64,000 nucleotides of DNA from Neocallimastix lanati (nom. inval.) (Eukaryota > Neocallimastigomycota > Neocallimastigomycetes > Neocallimastigales > Neocallimastigaceae), in the NCBI GenBank assembly GCA_016946835.1, contig JACVTC010000014.1, forward strand, positions 346,001 to 410,000, written 5' to 3'. Each line of letters opens with the position of its first letter. Within the stretch, counting starts at the first letter, position 1. Positions 26,462 through 38,005 of the stretch are shown piece by piece. A model generated the notes under the pieces. The model worked only from the letters and a program-made list of their open reading frames with translations. It ran no database searches and was not told the DNA's origin. The position numbers were made by a program, and so were the translations under genes.

Positions 26462-27462
26462 ATTTTATTTTTCCTATAAAACAAAAAACAAAAATATTAA
26501 GTTCTTAAAGAAAAAAGAAAGATCTTTGTATTTATTTATTTTTTTTTAATTATTTATTTGGTTATATAAACCTATATATCGAAAATTATATATCAAATAG
26601 AAGGAAAATAATATAATTGGTGGTATAAATAATATATTTAAGAAAAATTCAGAAAGAGGTGTTCAATCTAATGCTAATAAAGCGAATGTAATTTGGATAA
26701 GAGCAATGGTAAATTTCAAATAATTATATATATATAATCATATTATATATTTTATATTACACACATTTTCATTATTTTTCATAATTATATATATAATAAA
26801 TAGTATATTTAAATACAATTGGTTTATTAAAAAAATATTTTTTATAAAAATAAAATATTACGAATATTTTGAAAATAATGTTATATGTATATATTAAACA
26901 TTAATAAAACTAAAATATAAATGACATTAATTCTAAATAGGATGATCTAAATTATGATAAACCTGGAAATGGTCAAACTATTAAAAAACAAAGTAATAGT
27001 CATAAAAAGTATTTAACATCTACGTCAATACAAGATTATTTAAATATTGCATTCGAAACAAGAATTTCAGATAAAAGAACATTAAAACAAATTATAAAAT
27101 CAATGGAGCAATTTTGTAATGAAATAAAACATGGATGTGAATCAAATAAAAATAGGCCATTAGTTGAATCACTAGCATCACCATTAAAATTTCTTATTGA
27201 AACATTAAATTCTTTATATACAAAAATAAGAGGAATCATTCATACTGTGAAATTAACAAAATTTATTAATCTTTTGGTCTCAGTTGAAGACATATTAATA
27301 AAAGAAGGTTTTCAACGAATACCCGAATCTTCATCACAAACTGAATATAGTGAACTATTACAAAATGCTGTAATTGATTTTTATAGTATTCTTAAAAAAT
27401 TTTTTTTATATTTTACTACAAATATATTCAAAGAGACAACTGTTATTAATTATACTAATTAA
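24390..27462 (+). CDS. LIM-domain protein
   Basis: Eight exons: 24390-24436, 24654-24702, 24827-24877, 25018-25063, 25507-25662, 25847-26415, 26601-26708 and 26941-27462, giving 515 residues. The N-terminus is one LIM zinc-binding domain with the full ligand set: C9-X2-C12-X17-H30-X2-C33-X2-C36-X2-C39-X17-C57-X2-H60. LIM domains mediate protein-protein contacts, often at actin and adhesion structures. The rest is Ser/Asn-rich, then acidic and Lys/Glu-rich with predicted helix (about 190-290), then a helical C-terminal region (about 360-500, containing PLVESLASPLKFLIETLN) that I could not assign. The intron at 25064-25506 holds a heptanucleotide (AATAAAT)n array. A Rap-GAP gene starts 333 bp downstream on the same strand, and a single fused transcript cannot be excluded. 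An alternative donor, GTAATT at 27370, would skip this stop and could join the acceptor at 27795. Confidence 0.85.
25300..25480. repeat. Heptanucleotide microsatellite in an intron
   Basis: AATAAAT units repeat in the fourth intron of the LIM gene, flanked by imperfect AAT repeats. Confidence 0.75.
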
Positions 27463-27795
27463 TATTGTTATAATATTATTATATTTATTAAGTGTGCTAC
27501 TCTAATAAATTATTCAAAAAATATATTATTAAGATATATTAGACTGAAAGAAAAAGTAATATAATATTTTGTAATTAGTCTTTTATTTTATTTTATTATT
27601 TTATTTTATTTTATTTTATTTTATTTTTGTTTTTATTTTTTGTTTTTATTTTTTATTTTTTTTTTTTTTTAATTTTTTTTTTTTATTTTATTATATTTAT
27701 TCTATATTTAAAAAAAAAAAAATAAATAAAAAAATTAATGTTTTTGAATACATATATATAATGTATATATAATGTTTATATTAATTAAATTTTAG
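27463..27795. other. Short AT-rich spacer or intron
   Basis: (ATTTT)n and T/A runs separate the LIM stop from the Rap-GAP start. It ends in AAATTTTAG directly before the ATG, which looks like a splice acceptor. It is therefore either an intergenic spacer, the end of a 5'-UTR intron, or part of an intron of a fused gene. Confidence 0.5.
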
Positions 27796-30183
27796 ATGAA
27801 TGTATTTGAGAGGGATACTTTCAGAATAGAGATTATATCAAATTGTGACGATGTTACTTTATCATATCAAGATAGTGTTCTTGATCGATTAAATACTGAT
27901 GCTAAATTATATAGAACTTCATTTATTGATCAAGGTAAAAAAAAAAAAAAAGCCTTATTAATTCCTTTTTTTTAATTAATAATAATGTCATTAATATAAA
28001 CAAAATATATTTATTTATATATAAAAAAATAAAAAGAACATAGAAATTATGTTGGTAATCAACCATGTTTAGGAGGTCCATTTATTATATCTATTAAAAA
28101 ATTGAAAAAAAATCAAACTATCGATGTAAAGGCAGAAGATAATGCTGCATATCAAGCTATTGTTAGAATTAAGGATGTATGTGTATTCTTTATTTTAATT
28201 AAATAATTATATATTTCAAATAAAAATATAATATTTAAATTACTTTATTAAAAAAAAAATAAATATTAGTATTAATATTAAATAAATTATTTATTAATAT
28301 TTTATACAAAAATTAAAAATAAATTATAGGTTCCAGAAATAATTGCATTGATTCCATCAGTTACTGTACGATCACAATCAAAAATTCGTTCATCAACATC
28401 ATGGAAATCCGTATTACAAGCAATTCATCCTGAAATGAATGTTAATAGTGTATGTAAAATAAAAGAAAAAGATAAAACATTCCAAAAAAGACTGACAGAT
28501 TTAGATGAATTTCAGGTAAATTATTATTATAAATTTATATATTTACATGAACATATTAACAAATAAAAAAAAAAAAAAATTTTTTTCAGTTTTTTTTTTT
28601 TATATTAATATCTAATATCATCATTTTAATAATTTAAAAATAATTAGTGTGTTCGAAAATTCAAATTTGGTATTTTATATGCAAAAGAAGGTCAGAAATC
28701 TGAAGAAGAAATGTTTAATAATGGTATATATTTTGTATTATATATATAAAAAAAAAGCTTTTTCATTATTATTATATATTATATATATTATTGTATTAAT
28801 AATATTATTTTAATTAAAAAAATAATTAATAAAGAAAATGGAAGTAGAACATTTTATGAATTTCTATCGATTCTTGGTGATACAGTAGAACTAAAAAATT
28901 ATTCTGGATATGCAGCTGGTTTGGATTGTCAATATGGTAATACAGGAAATAGCACAGTTGTAACAAAAGTGAGTGTTTATTATATATATATGTAAATATA
29001 AATTCATATATATATGTATACATATGCATTAAATATAACATTGATAATATTATATATATTACTTTATAAATAAATTAAAATATAAATTTTTTTAAAAAAA
29101 AAATGTTTTTTTATATAGTGGAGAGATTATGAAGTAACATATCATGTATCTACTATGTTACCTTATGATAAAGAAGATAGACAACAAATTCAAAGAAAGA
29201 GACATATAGGAAATGGTATAACTAAAAAATATTTAGATAACTGTTATAATAAAGATATTAATTATACTTATTTTTATGTTTAATATTTATTTTTATAATT
29301 AAAACATAAAAAATAAAAAAAAAAAAATTTTTTTTTCATAAAATTAGATATTGTATGTTTTATATTTTTGGATGGTAAAGCAAAATTTGATCCAGGTACA
29401 ATCATATCACAATTTTTACATATTTTTATTGTTGTTCAACCATTACAACCTGAAGAAAGTTTAGGTATAGGATATAGGGTTACTGTAGTATCAAAAACTG
29501 ATGTTCCTATATTTGGACCACCACTTCCCCCTTCAGGTATTTTCCACAATATTTCATCATTAAGAGACTTCTTATTAGCTAAAAGTATTAATGGTGAATT
29601 TGCAGCCTATATGGCTCCAAAATTCTCCAAACCACAATTAAGAACTCGTGGTGCTTTAATAGAAGATTTAGTTAAAGATTACTACGATGTTTCCAGTATT
29701 ATTAATTCATCTCTTTCATTAAATAATATGTCAAATCAAGGAACAAATAACAATTCTCAATCCCCAACAAATATATCATTTGATGATGGTGTCATATCAA
29801 CAAATCGAAAAGGAAATGCACCATCAATAACAGCTGTTGAAGAAGAGGAAGATGAACCAGTAATGAAAAAATCACATAGTACAAATAATTTAAATAGCAG
29901 TGAAAAGGTAACCAGTGAAATAAAGTTAAATCGGTACGATTCATGTGATTCCATTTCAATGAAAAATCAAAACTCAAAAAATAATTGTAAATTGAACAAA
30001 AATAAATAATAATATATTCAATTATGTATTATAACAATAATAAATAAATATATAAATAAATAAATAGTATTAATAATAATAGTAATAAAAATAATAATAA
30101 TAGTAATAAAAATAATAATATAATTATAATAATAATAATAATTATAATAATAATAATAATAAAAATAATAATAATAAAAATAA

Positions 30184-30225
<42 letters not shown>

Positions 30226-30238
30226 TAACAACAACAAC

Positions 30239-30285
<47 letters not shown>

Positions 30286-30675
30286 TAATAATAAAGAATT
30301 AACATCAAAATAAATAAATAAACATTTAAAAATAAAAGAAAATATTTAAAATAATAAATACATTTAATTTAAAGACTAAACTTAATTAATATATATATTA
30401 TATAAATTTATTATACATTATATTAGTAATAACTAGATCTCAAACTTCCGTATCCTCAGATAATGGTAATAATAAAATAAATATAATAATAATAAATAAT
30501 AATAAATAGTATAAATATATTTAATTATCTCATTTTTTATTTAAATTCAATATTAATTTATTAATAACACATATATATATTTTAAAAAAAAATAGAAAAG
30601 AAAAAATCCTTGGGTTCATTAATATCATCGATAAGTAATATGGGAAAGGGAAAACCTCATGGACCACATCAATAA
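27796..30675 (+). CDS. Rap-GAP domain GTPase-activating protein
   Basis: Exons: 27796-27934, 28037-28176, 28330-28515, 28648-28723, 28835-28968, 29119-29215, 29348-29924, 30437-30465 and 30596-30675, giving about 485 residues. The core matches the Rap1GAP family. It has [34 protein letters not shown], the loop RKRHIGNDIV with the catalytic Asn thumb at residue 257, [13 protein letters not shown] and [12 protein letters not shown]. The expected activity is to stimulate GTP hydrolysis by Rap/Ras-like GTPases, switching off cortical adhesion and polarity signalling. The C-terminus is Ser/Asn-rich. The last two exons are supported by splice sites and matching phase (ending [10 protein letters not shown]), but the donor is uncertain: GTTAAA at 29925 or GTACGA at 29934. 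If no splice occurs, the frame ends at 30009 (477 residues). The start at 27796 follows an acceptor-like TTTTAG, so upstream exons are possible. Confidence 0.85.
30060..30300. repeat. (AAT)n-rich simple repeat
   Basis: About 240 bp of AAT/AAC triplet repeats at the 3' end of the Rap-GAP gene, inside its proposed penultimate long intron. Confidence 0.8.
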
Positions 30676-31320
30676 TCAAATAATAAATAAATAAATTAAA
30701 AAATTAAAAAAAAAAAAAATAATAATAAAATAGTAATAGTAAATAAATAATAAATAACAATAATAATATTTTTAATAATTAAAAAAAAAAAAAAAAAAAA
30801 AAAATAATTATAAATAAAAAATATATATCTTATTTTATTTCATTTTTTTTAATATTATTATTATTTATATATATAATAATTATCTAATATATATATAATT
30901 TTTTTTTTTAATACAAAATAATAGAAATACAAATATAATAGAAAAAAAAAAAAAAAAAAAAAAAATAAAGATAAAAATAAAAATAAAAAATAAAAATAAA
31001 AATAATATTAAATAATAATGTCAAATTATTATTAACAAACTAAAAAAAAAAAAAAAAAAAAAATACTTTAATACTTTTTAAATATTATTTATATTTGCTA
31101 TGATTAATATAAATGATATAACAAATAAAATAAATTATAAATATAAAATATTATATTTAAAAAATAAAAAACAATATTATGTAAAATAAATGTTAATTTA
31201 TTACTATTAATAACTCATTTATTATATTTATATTTATTTTTTTTTCTGAAAATTAGTAAATTTCAAATTTGTAAATTCTTCCATTATTTTAAATCTTTAT
31301 TAATATTCATAAATTATATA

Positions 31321-31370
<50 letters not shown>

Positions 31371-31831
31371 CATTATTATTTATTTATTTATTTTATTTAT
31401 TTATTTAGATATTTCATTAATTATTTATGATAAACTTTATTGCTATATATATATATATATATATATTTTAAATATTTTGTTTATTTTGTTTAAATAAATA
31501 TATTTTATTATTATTATTATGATTATTTGCTAATTGTTAAACTGTTACAAAATTTAAAGGGATGAATATAAAAAATATATATAGTAGTATGGTATATATA
31601 TAAATATTATATTTAAAAACAAATACACTGTTATTTTTTAATTGAGTTTAATATATAATATTTCATAATTTTATATTTATTTATTTAATATATTAATTTA
31701 TTTACTTAATAATAATTATTAATATTAATGATATTTTTTTAATGTTATTATTATTTTCCTCCTTAAATATATTTATATTTATTCTTGGAAGTTATTACAA
31801 ATATTATAAGTAAATATATTTATTATATTCA
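30676..31831. other. AT-rich spacer between convergent genes
   Basis: A and T homopolymers, including about 48 T at 31321-31368, lie between the 3' ends of the Rap-GAP and palmitoyltransferase genes. No coding sequence was seen. Confidence 0.6.
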
Positions 31832-32942
31832 TCATTGAAATTCATGTTTAGGATAATGATATCCATCACCGATACTATAAAACAAATAATAATATAATTT
31901 GTATAAATTAATATAAGGAAATTTAAAACTTTCAATTTTATATTACTTAATAGTTAATAAAATTATAATTAAACTATGAAATAATTTAATAAGAATATAT
32001 ATATATTTATTAATACTTACGAGGAAGGTACTGGTATAAACCAACGTTTAGGGTCTTTACCAAACACTTGATAGAAATTATCTAATTTTCCAATATCATA
32101 TGGGTTATGTAAAATACTCTTTGGTATATTTTTTGGACTATCTGATACAAAGAATGGTGAACGATTTCTTGGACTATCATATTCCTTAATTTTTGCATTT
32201 AACTTATCCTTTTTTTTTTTTAATTCTTTTCTTTTTTCTTCAATATTTGGATCAGAAGGTGAATTATTGATCAATTCTTCTAACTCATTAACTTCATCTT
32301 TCATTTTATCAATTTCTCTTTTACCATTATCTCTTATAATATTAAAACGATATCTACGAATTCTTCTTTGTTTATCAAATAATTCTAAAGTAGTAGCATT
32401 TCCCAATAGATTTTGATAAATGTGAGTAACACAGAAAATTAAAACTGATACTCCTAATACAAATGATAAAAAGATATGAATAATCCAGAGTTTCTTGTGA
32501 TCTGGGAAAAATATAAAATCATCAAATAACTTTAAATAGATTTTATTAAAATAAATAAAACAAAACAAAAACATAAATAAAAGTATAAAAAAAAAAATAA
32601 AAATAAAATTAGTTATTAAAGATTTTTATAAATATGAATAATCTATAAATTTTCTCAAATATCATTTATAAAATGAAACAGTATATATATATATTTTAAA
32701 TTTATCATATATAATTTACTCTATCTGAAAATGGGAAATCTATAACAAATGAAATAAAAACTGTTAGGAATTGGAATAAAATAAAAAATGAACCATAGAA
32801 AAGGAAAAGAATGAAATATTTATAATTATAGAAACCAACACAATTACTTAACCTAAATTTAATTATTTTTATTATAATGAATGTTTAAAACAGATTTATA
32901 TATATATAATTAATATAAAATAATAATAATAATAATTACATA

Positions 32943-32975
<33 letters not shown>

Positions 32976-34758
32976 ACCATGGACAATGACTAGTTATTAA
33001 TTTTGTTTTGAAATAATATATTGATAGATAGATAATCAGTTATAATAAAAATTTAATATTAATATAAAGTAATATTAATTAATTTATTTGTTTTAATATT
33101 TTTTTTATAAAAATTAAAATTAAATATTATTATTTTCATACTGATCCATTTTTAAGACACATCTAAAATAATAATTAATTTAATAAAATAATAATAAAAA
33201 TATATATACAATTAATAATTGTTTATTCAATATTTATTTATATATTCTTTTAAATATAATATATATACCTATTACAAACCGAGCAATGATGAGTTCTGTT
33301 CAATTTAAAATATTAATATATTTTATAATATTATATTATTTTATTAATAAATATTATACTTTTACGTATTTATATATTTGTGTAATTTTTAAACTATTGA
33401 TTAAAAAATATTAAAAATTATACAAATAATTTTTTAATCAATAGTTTAAAAATTACACTATTTACATATTATATATAAATATAAATATATATATATATTT
33501 ATTATTTATTTTTTTTTTTTTTATTGTAATTTTTAAATATTACGTAGTTTACCTTTCTGGTTTAAATCCTAAGCACTTTTTACATACTATACTATTCATT
33601 TCTTCTTCATTTTCAATATTTCTTCTATTACTATTAGAAGGAATTTCCTCTTCAATAGATTCATTAGAATTACTATTTTTATTGAATTTTTTGATATTTC
33701 TTTCAATTATTCTATCATTATCAATGTCAATACTAATCTGGTCTTTTTTATTGACAGAACGGTTAAAAACTGTATTTTCTAAATTTGGTTTTTCGTTTAA
33801 AAATGAAACAGTTTGTTCTTTTCTTGTGGAACTGCTATTTAATGGATTAATTAAAGCTTCTGTACTATTTTGTTCATTTGCATTTGAGGAGGATGCGATT
33901 TCTGTTGATTGAATATCTATTGAATAATTATTATTATTTTCATTGAATTTATTATTTATAATTAAAGAATCTGAAGAGAAATGATTAAAATTAGCATAAA
34001 TAAAAGTAATTAAAAGTAATATATTATAATTATTATCATTATTATTACCACTATTGTTTAGTTTTTCTTCGTTCTTTAATAAAGCACCAGTGGAATGCTG
34101 AGAACTGTTGGTAGATGTAGATTCATTCATTTTTTTTAATTCTGGTATTTCTTCAAGAGTAGTGTAATAAGAAGCTAATTCATCTCTTGATAAAACATTT
34201 ATTACATCCTAAAAATTTCAAATATTAAATAAAATTTATTGTTTGTATTGATTTTATTAAAAAAGAATTTTATATTTATATTTCAATAAGAATTAATAAC
34301 AATACGATATTCATCAATTTTTTTTTTTTTTTTTAATTTTTTTTATTTTATAAGACTTTAATGAATATAATTAATACCTTTGTTGGACATCCTGGATCTG
34401 TAAATGTGACCATATTATAACTATATACAAAAATTACCAATAATACATTATATATAATTAAATATATAATACTTTGTACTATATGACCTTCTGAAATTAA
34501 GGTCCCTTTTTTTATATTAATTAATAATTATTTAAAAAATTAAAATATATTATTGTATTTTTTTATAAATTAATATTTATAGAATACATGTTAATAAATA
34601 TCATAAATATCATATAATAATAATATATTTATATATATAAAAATTATTAACTTACAACAATAATTAAAAATATAATCAATAAATGAAGCCAAAACTAATC
34701 CATATACAAATAAAATTGGTAAATACTGACCAAAACTTTTTCTTAAATACATTGTCAT
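31832..34758 (-). CDS. DHHC-type protein S-acyltransferase (palmitoyltransferase)
   Basis: Nine minus-strand exons: 34656-34758, 34378-34487, 33553-34208, 33269-33295, 33142-33162, 32978-32989, 32720-32852, 32021-32529 and 31832-31874, giving 537 residues. The cysteine-rich domain is complete and canonical: CKKCLGFKPERTHHC, CNRCVLKMD, then HHCPWLSNCVGFYN. The DHHC catalytic motif is at residues 305-308. Four hydrophobic segments are visible: exon 1, exon 2, FILFLFYGSFFILFQFL, and IIHIFLSFVLGVSVLIF. The family TTxE motif (TTLE, about 400-403) and a C-terminal WFIP..GDGYHYP element are present. An Asn/Ser-rich insert sits between TM2 and the zinc domain. The enzyme is expected to palmitoylate membrane-associated proteins on the Golgi or vacuole/plasma membrane. 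Three consecutive exons of 27, 21 and 12 nt encode the catalytic core. The second exon must use the second AG of CAG-AAG, since the first would create a stop. Confidence 0.9.
33380..33458. repeat. Perfect 30-bp inverted repeat inside an intron
   Basis: Arms 33380-33409 and 33429-33458 are exact reverse complements with a 19-base loop. They lie in the intron between exons 3 and 4 of the palmitoyltransferase gene and would form a strong RNA hairpin next to a 27-nt exon. Confidence 0.9.
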
Positions 34759-36364
34759 TAAATTATTATTATATGTTAATTATTTCAAAATTTTTAATGA
34801 TTCGGTATTATTTAATTTTTTTGCTAATTATTTAATTTATTTGTTAGTTATTTATTTATTTGCTATTTAATTTATTCTTTTGTTATTTATTTTATTTGTT
34901 TGTTATTATTTAAAAGGAATTGAAAGAATTTATATTTATGTATTTAACGAGTGCATTGAATTTAGTTAATTTTAATTAGAAAATTGATATCTATTATTGT
35001 ATATTAAATAATAAATAATTATGAAAAATATCAAATTTTTTGCAATTGTTTATTCTTTTTTATTTTTATTTTTATTTTTTATTTTTTTTTTTAATTTTAT
35101 ATATAAATGTATGTATATTTTTTTATTAGCTGATAATTAATACTTTTATTAATATATTTTAAGTATAAAACAATTTTTATACTATAAATAAATAATAATA
35201 AAACTCTATATTGAAATTTCCTTAATTAATGAAAGGATTCAACAAAGAAAAAAAAATTTCTTTTTTAAATATTTTTTTATTTTTTTGTATTTTTTAAATG
35301 GAAATTCTTTCTTTAAATACTTTATTCCAATTTACTTTCAAAAAAAACAAGATTAAATAAAAAAAGAATAAAAGAAGTATTTTTTTTTTATTGCCGAAAA
35401 TTAAAGTAATAATAATAAAATTTATTATTAATTTATATTTGTCAATAAAAAAAATAATAAATTATTATATTATGAATAAATTATTAAATCAAATAAAAAG
35501 GTTTATTAGTAATAATACTTTATTCAATAAATTTAATATATTATTAATATATAGATTAACATATTTTAATGTATTGTTTTTGTATTAATAAATACATTAG
35601 TTTATTGAGTTTGACTTTAAATAAAATATTTAAAATCAAACTTTAAGAATTATTATTATTAATAATAAATGATATAAAAAATTAGATAATGATGAAAAAA
35701 TAAAAAATGATAATTTATGAATTTCAGTTAATATTTTAGAATTTTAAAATATATTAATCATAATACAAATGAAAAAATTTTTTTTAGATATTTAATAATA
35801 TTTAATAACTAAATAACTAATAACATCTAAAGTAAAAAGAAGTTTAATTTTTGGTGTTATATACGGAACATTATATTAATAAATATTTAATAATTAATAT
35901 TTAAAATTATTTTAGTTTGAATATTATATAATTAGACATTTTAAATTGTGTAACCTTACATTAATATATATTATATTAAATTTTATTTTTTAAATCATTC
36001 CTCTTTTTTTTTTTTTTTTAAAAAAGAAAACAAAATAAAATAAAAATATTAAGAATGATATGATAAATAAAAAGTTTTATATTCGATATAAATAATAAGA
36101 AAGATTATTTTTTCTTTCAAATGTTAATAATACCTTTTACCATCATGCTTTTAATTTTTAAAAAAATTAAAATTTAAATTTAAAAGAGAAAAATAATTTT
36201 TTTTTTTATATTTCCAATGTTAAATAATAATGGAAAATACTCTCTTTTTTTTAAATATAAATCATTATTCATAATTCAATTTCAGAATATATAATATTCT
36301 AATAATTAGTTGATTAATTAATATCTAATAATAATAATAATAATAGTACAATAAAATTAAAAAT

Positions 36365-36396
<32 letters not shown>

Positions 36397-37614
36397 TATA
36401 ATATTTCGAATTATATGAATCTTCTATGAAAAAAAAAATTAATAAAAAACTAATTTAATAATTAATAAACTATTTATTAATAATAATTTTTCTTCGATGA
36501 TAAATTGCTTTTTAAGAACGTAATTATTATTTTATTAGAGTTTAATCAAATATCAGGTAATAAAAAATTTAAAATATTTTTAATCAAATATCAGGTAATA
36601 AAAAATTTAAAATATTTTTAAACGTTCATAATAATTTAAATATTTTTAAGATAAAATATATATCTATTTAATTTTAAAATTTTCAATCCTAAATTAACAC
36701 TGAATATTAAGTTTTATAAAAAAAAAAATAAATTTAAAATAAAATAAATATTGATAATAATAATCAAATTATATTAATAATCAAAGAAAAAATATAATAA
36801 TATTATTATTTTTCATAATAATAAAATAGAAAATAAATAGATTATAATTTGTAATAAATTATTTGAATAGAAAAACATAACAAAAAATTTAAATATATAG
36901 TATAAATTTAAAATATATATTAAAATTTTTTTTATAATTAAAAATATTTTTTTTTTATTAATTTATATAAATAATAATAATTCATGAGGTTATTGTTATT
37001 TTATTATCTAACAATCCAATTAAACTAAATATTATTATTACAAAAATAAAATAAATAAATTTCTAAAACAAATTACTATTAAGTATTTAAATAGATAATT
37101 ATGTTTATTAAATTGAATTCAATGGTTCAAAAATAAAGTCTAAAAACTAAAATAATAATTATAAAAAATAGTAATTGAAATTATTATATAATAAGCTTTA
37201 AAATAAATAAAATAATAAAATAAAAGGGAAGGAAAAGGAAATCATTATTATTTATTCCAAATTATACAACATATACCAAATATAAAAGATAGAAAAAAAA
37301 AATAAAATAAACATAAAAAAGTATTAAAATTAATTTAACAATCAATATTTATTATATTATATTATATTATATTATAACAAGTTTATGTCATTTATATTTG
37401 TATACCAGTAAATAATAAAAATTATATTTGATAGTGTAAATTTAATCAAATCACATAATAAATTTATTGTATATGAAAATTAGAAAAACTAAAAAATTAA
37501 TTAAAAATAATAAAATAAATCAACAAGGAAAAATAATATATATAAATGTTATAATATTATTATAAACTATTTATAAAAATTTATAAATATATGTATAAAT
37601 ATTTAATAAATAAA
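34759..37614. other. AT-rich spacer between divergent genes
   Basis: It contains a 38-bp exact tandem duplication at 36543-36618, (ATT)n near 36370-36395 and many A/T runs. A 65-codon frame at 35391-35588 is Ile/Asn/Lys-rich noise. It must contain the promoters of the flanking divergent genes. Confidence 0.55.
36543..36618. repeat. 38-bp tandem duplication
   Basis: Two exact adjacent copies beginning TAATCAAATATCAGGTAATA. Confidence 0.85.
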
Positions 37615-37934
37615 ATGAATACAGTTACAAAGAAAAAAATATTAACACCAGTAGTAGAAGTAATATCAGAATTAATAATATTAAATGAAGAAGTTACTGA
37701 AAATAAATCAGATTTTCCCGATATAACAGAATTTGCAATTGAAGTTTCAAAGCAAATTGAACAAGTCGTAAATATTGGTTATTCTTACATGAATAGTATA
37801 AAAGAAGATGCCATACTTCAACAAAAAATGCCTGAAGGGTGCAATGAAGGTTAATTTTTAATAAAAAAAATAAATAAAAAATACCTTATTTTTTTTTTTT
37901 AATTTTTTTTTTTAAAATTTTATTTTTATTTTTA

Positions 37935-38005
<71 letters not shown>

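Noticed and set aside
30018-30308. Minus-strand poly-Tyr frame
   Set aside because: It is a translation of an AAT microsatellite.
33120-33165. Apparent DQHC in place of DHHC in the palmitoyltransferase
   Set aside because: Reading through the donor gives GATCAG. With the GTATGA donor and the 12-nt exon, the motif is a normal DHHC.
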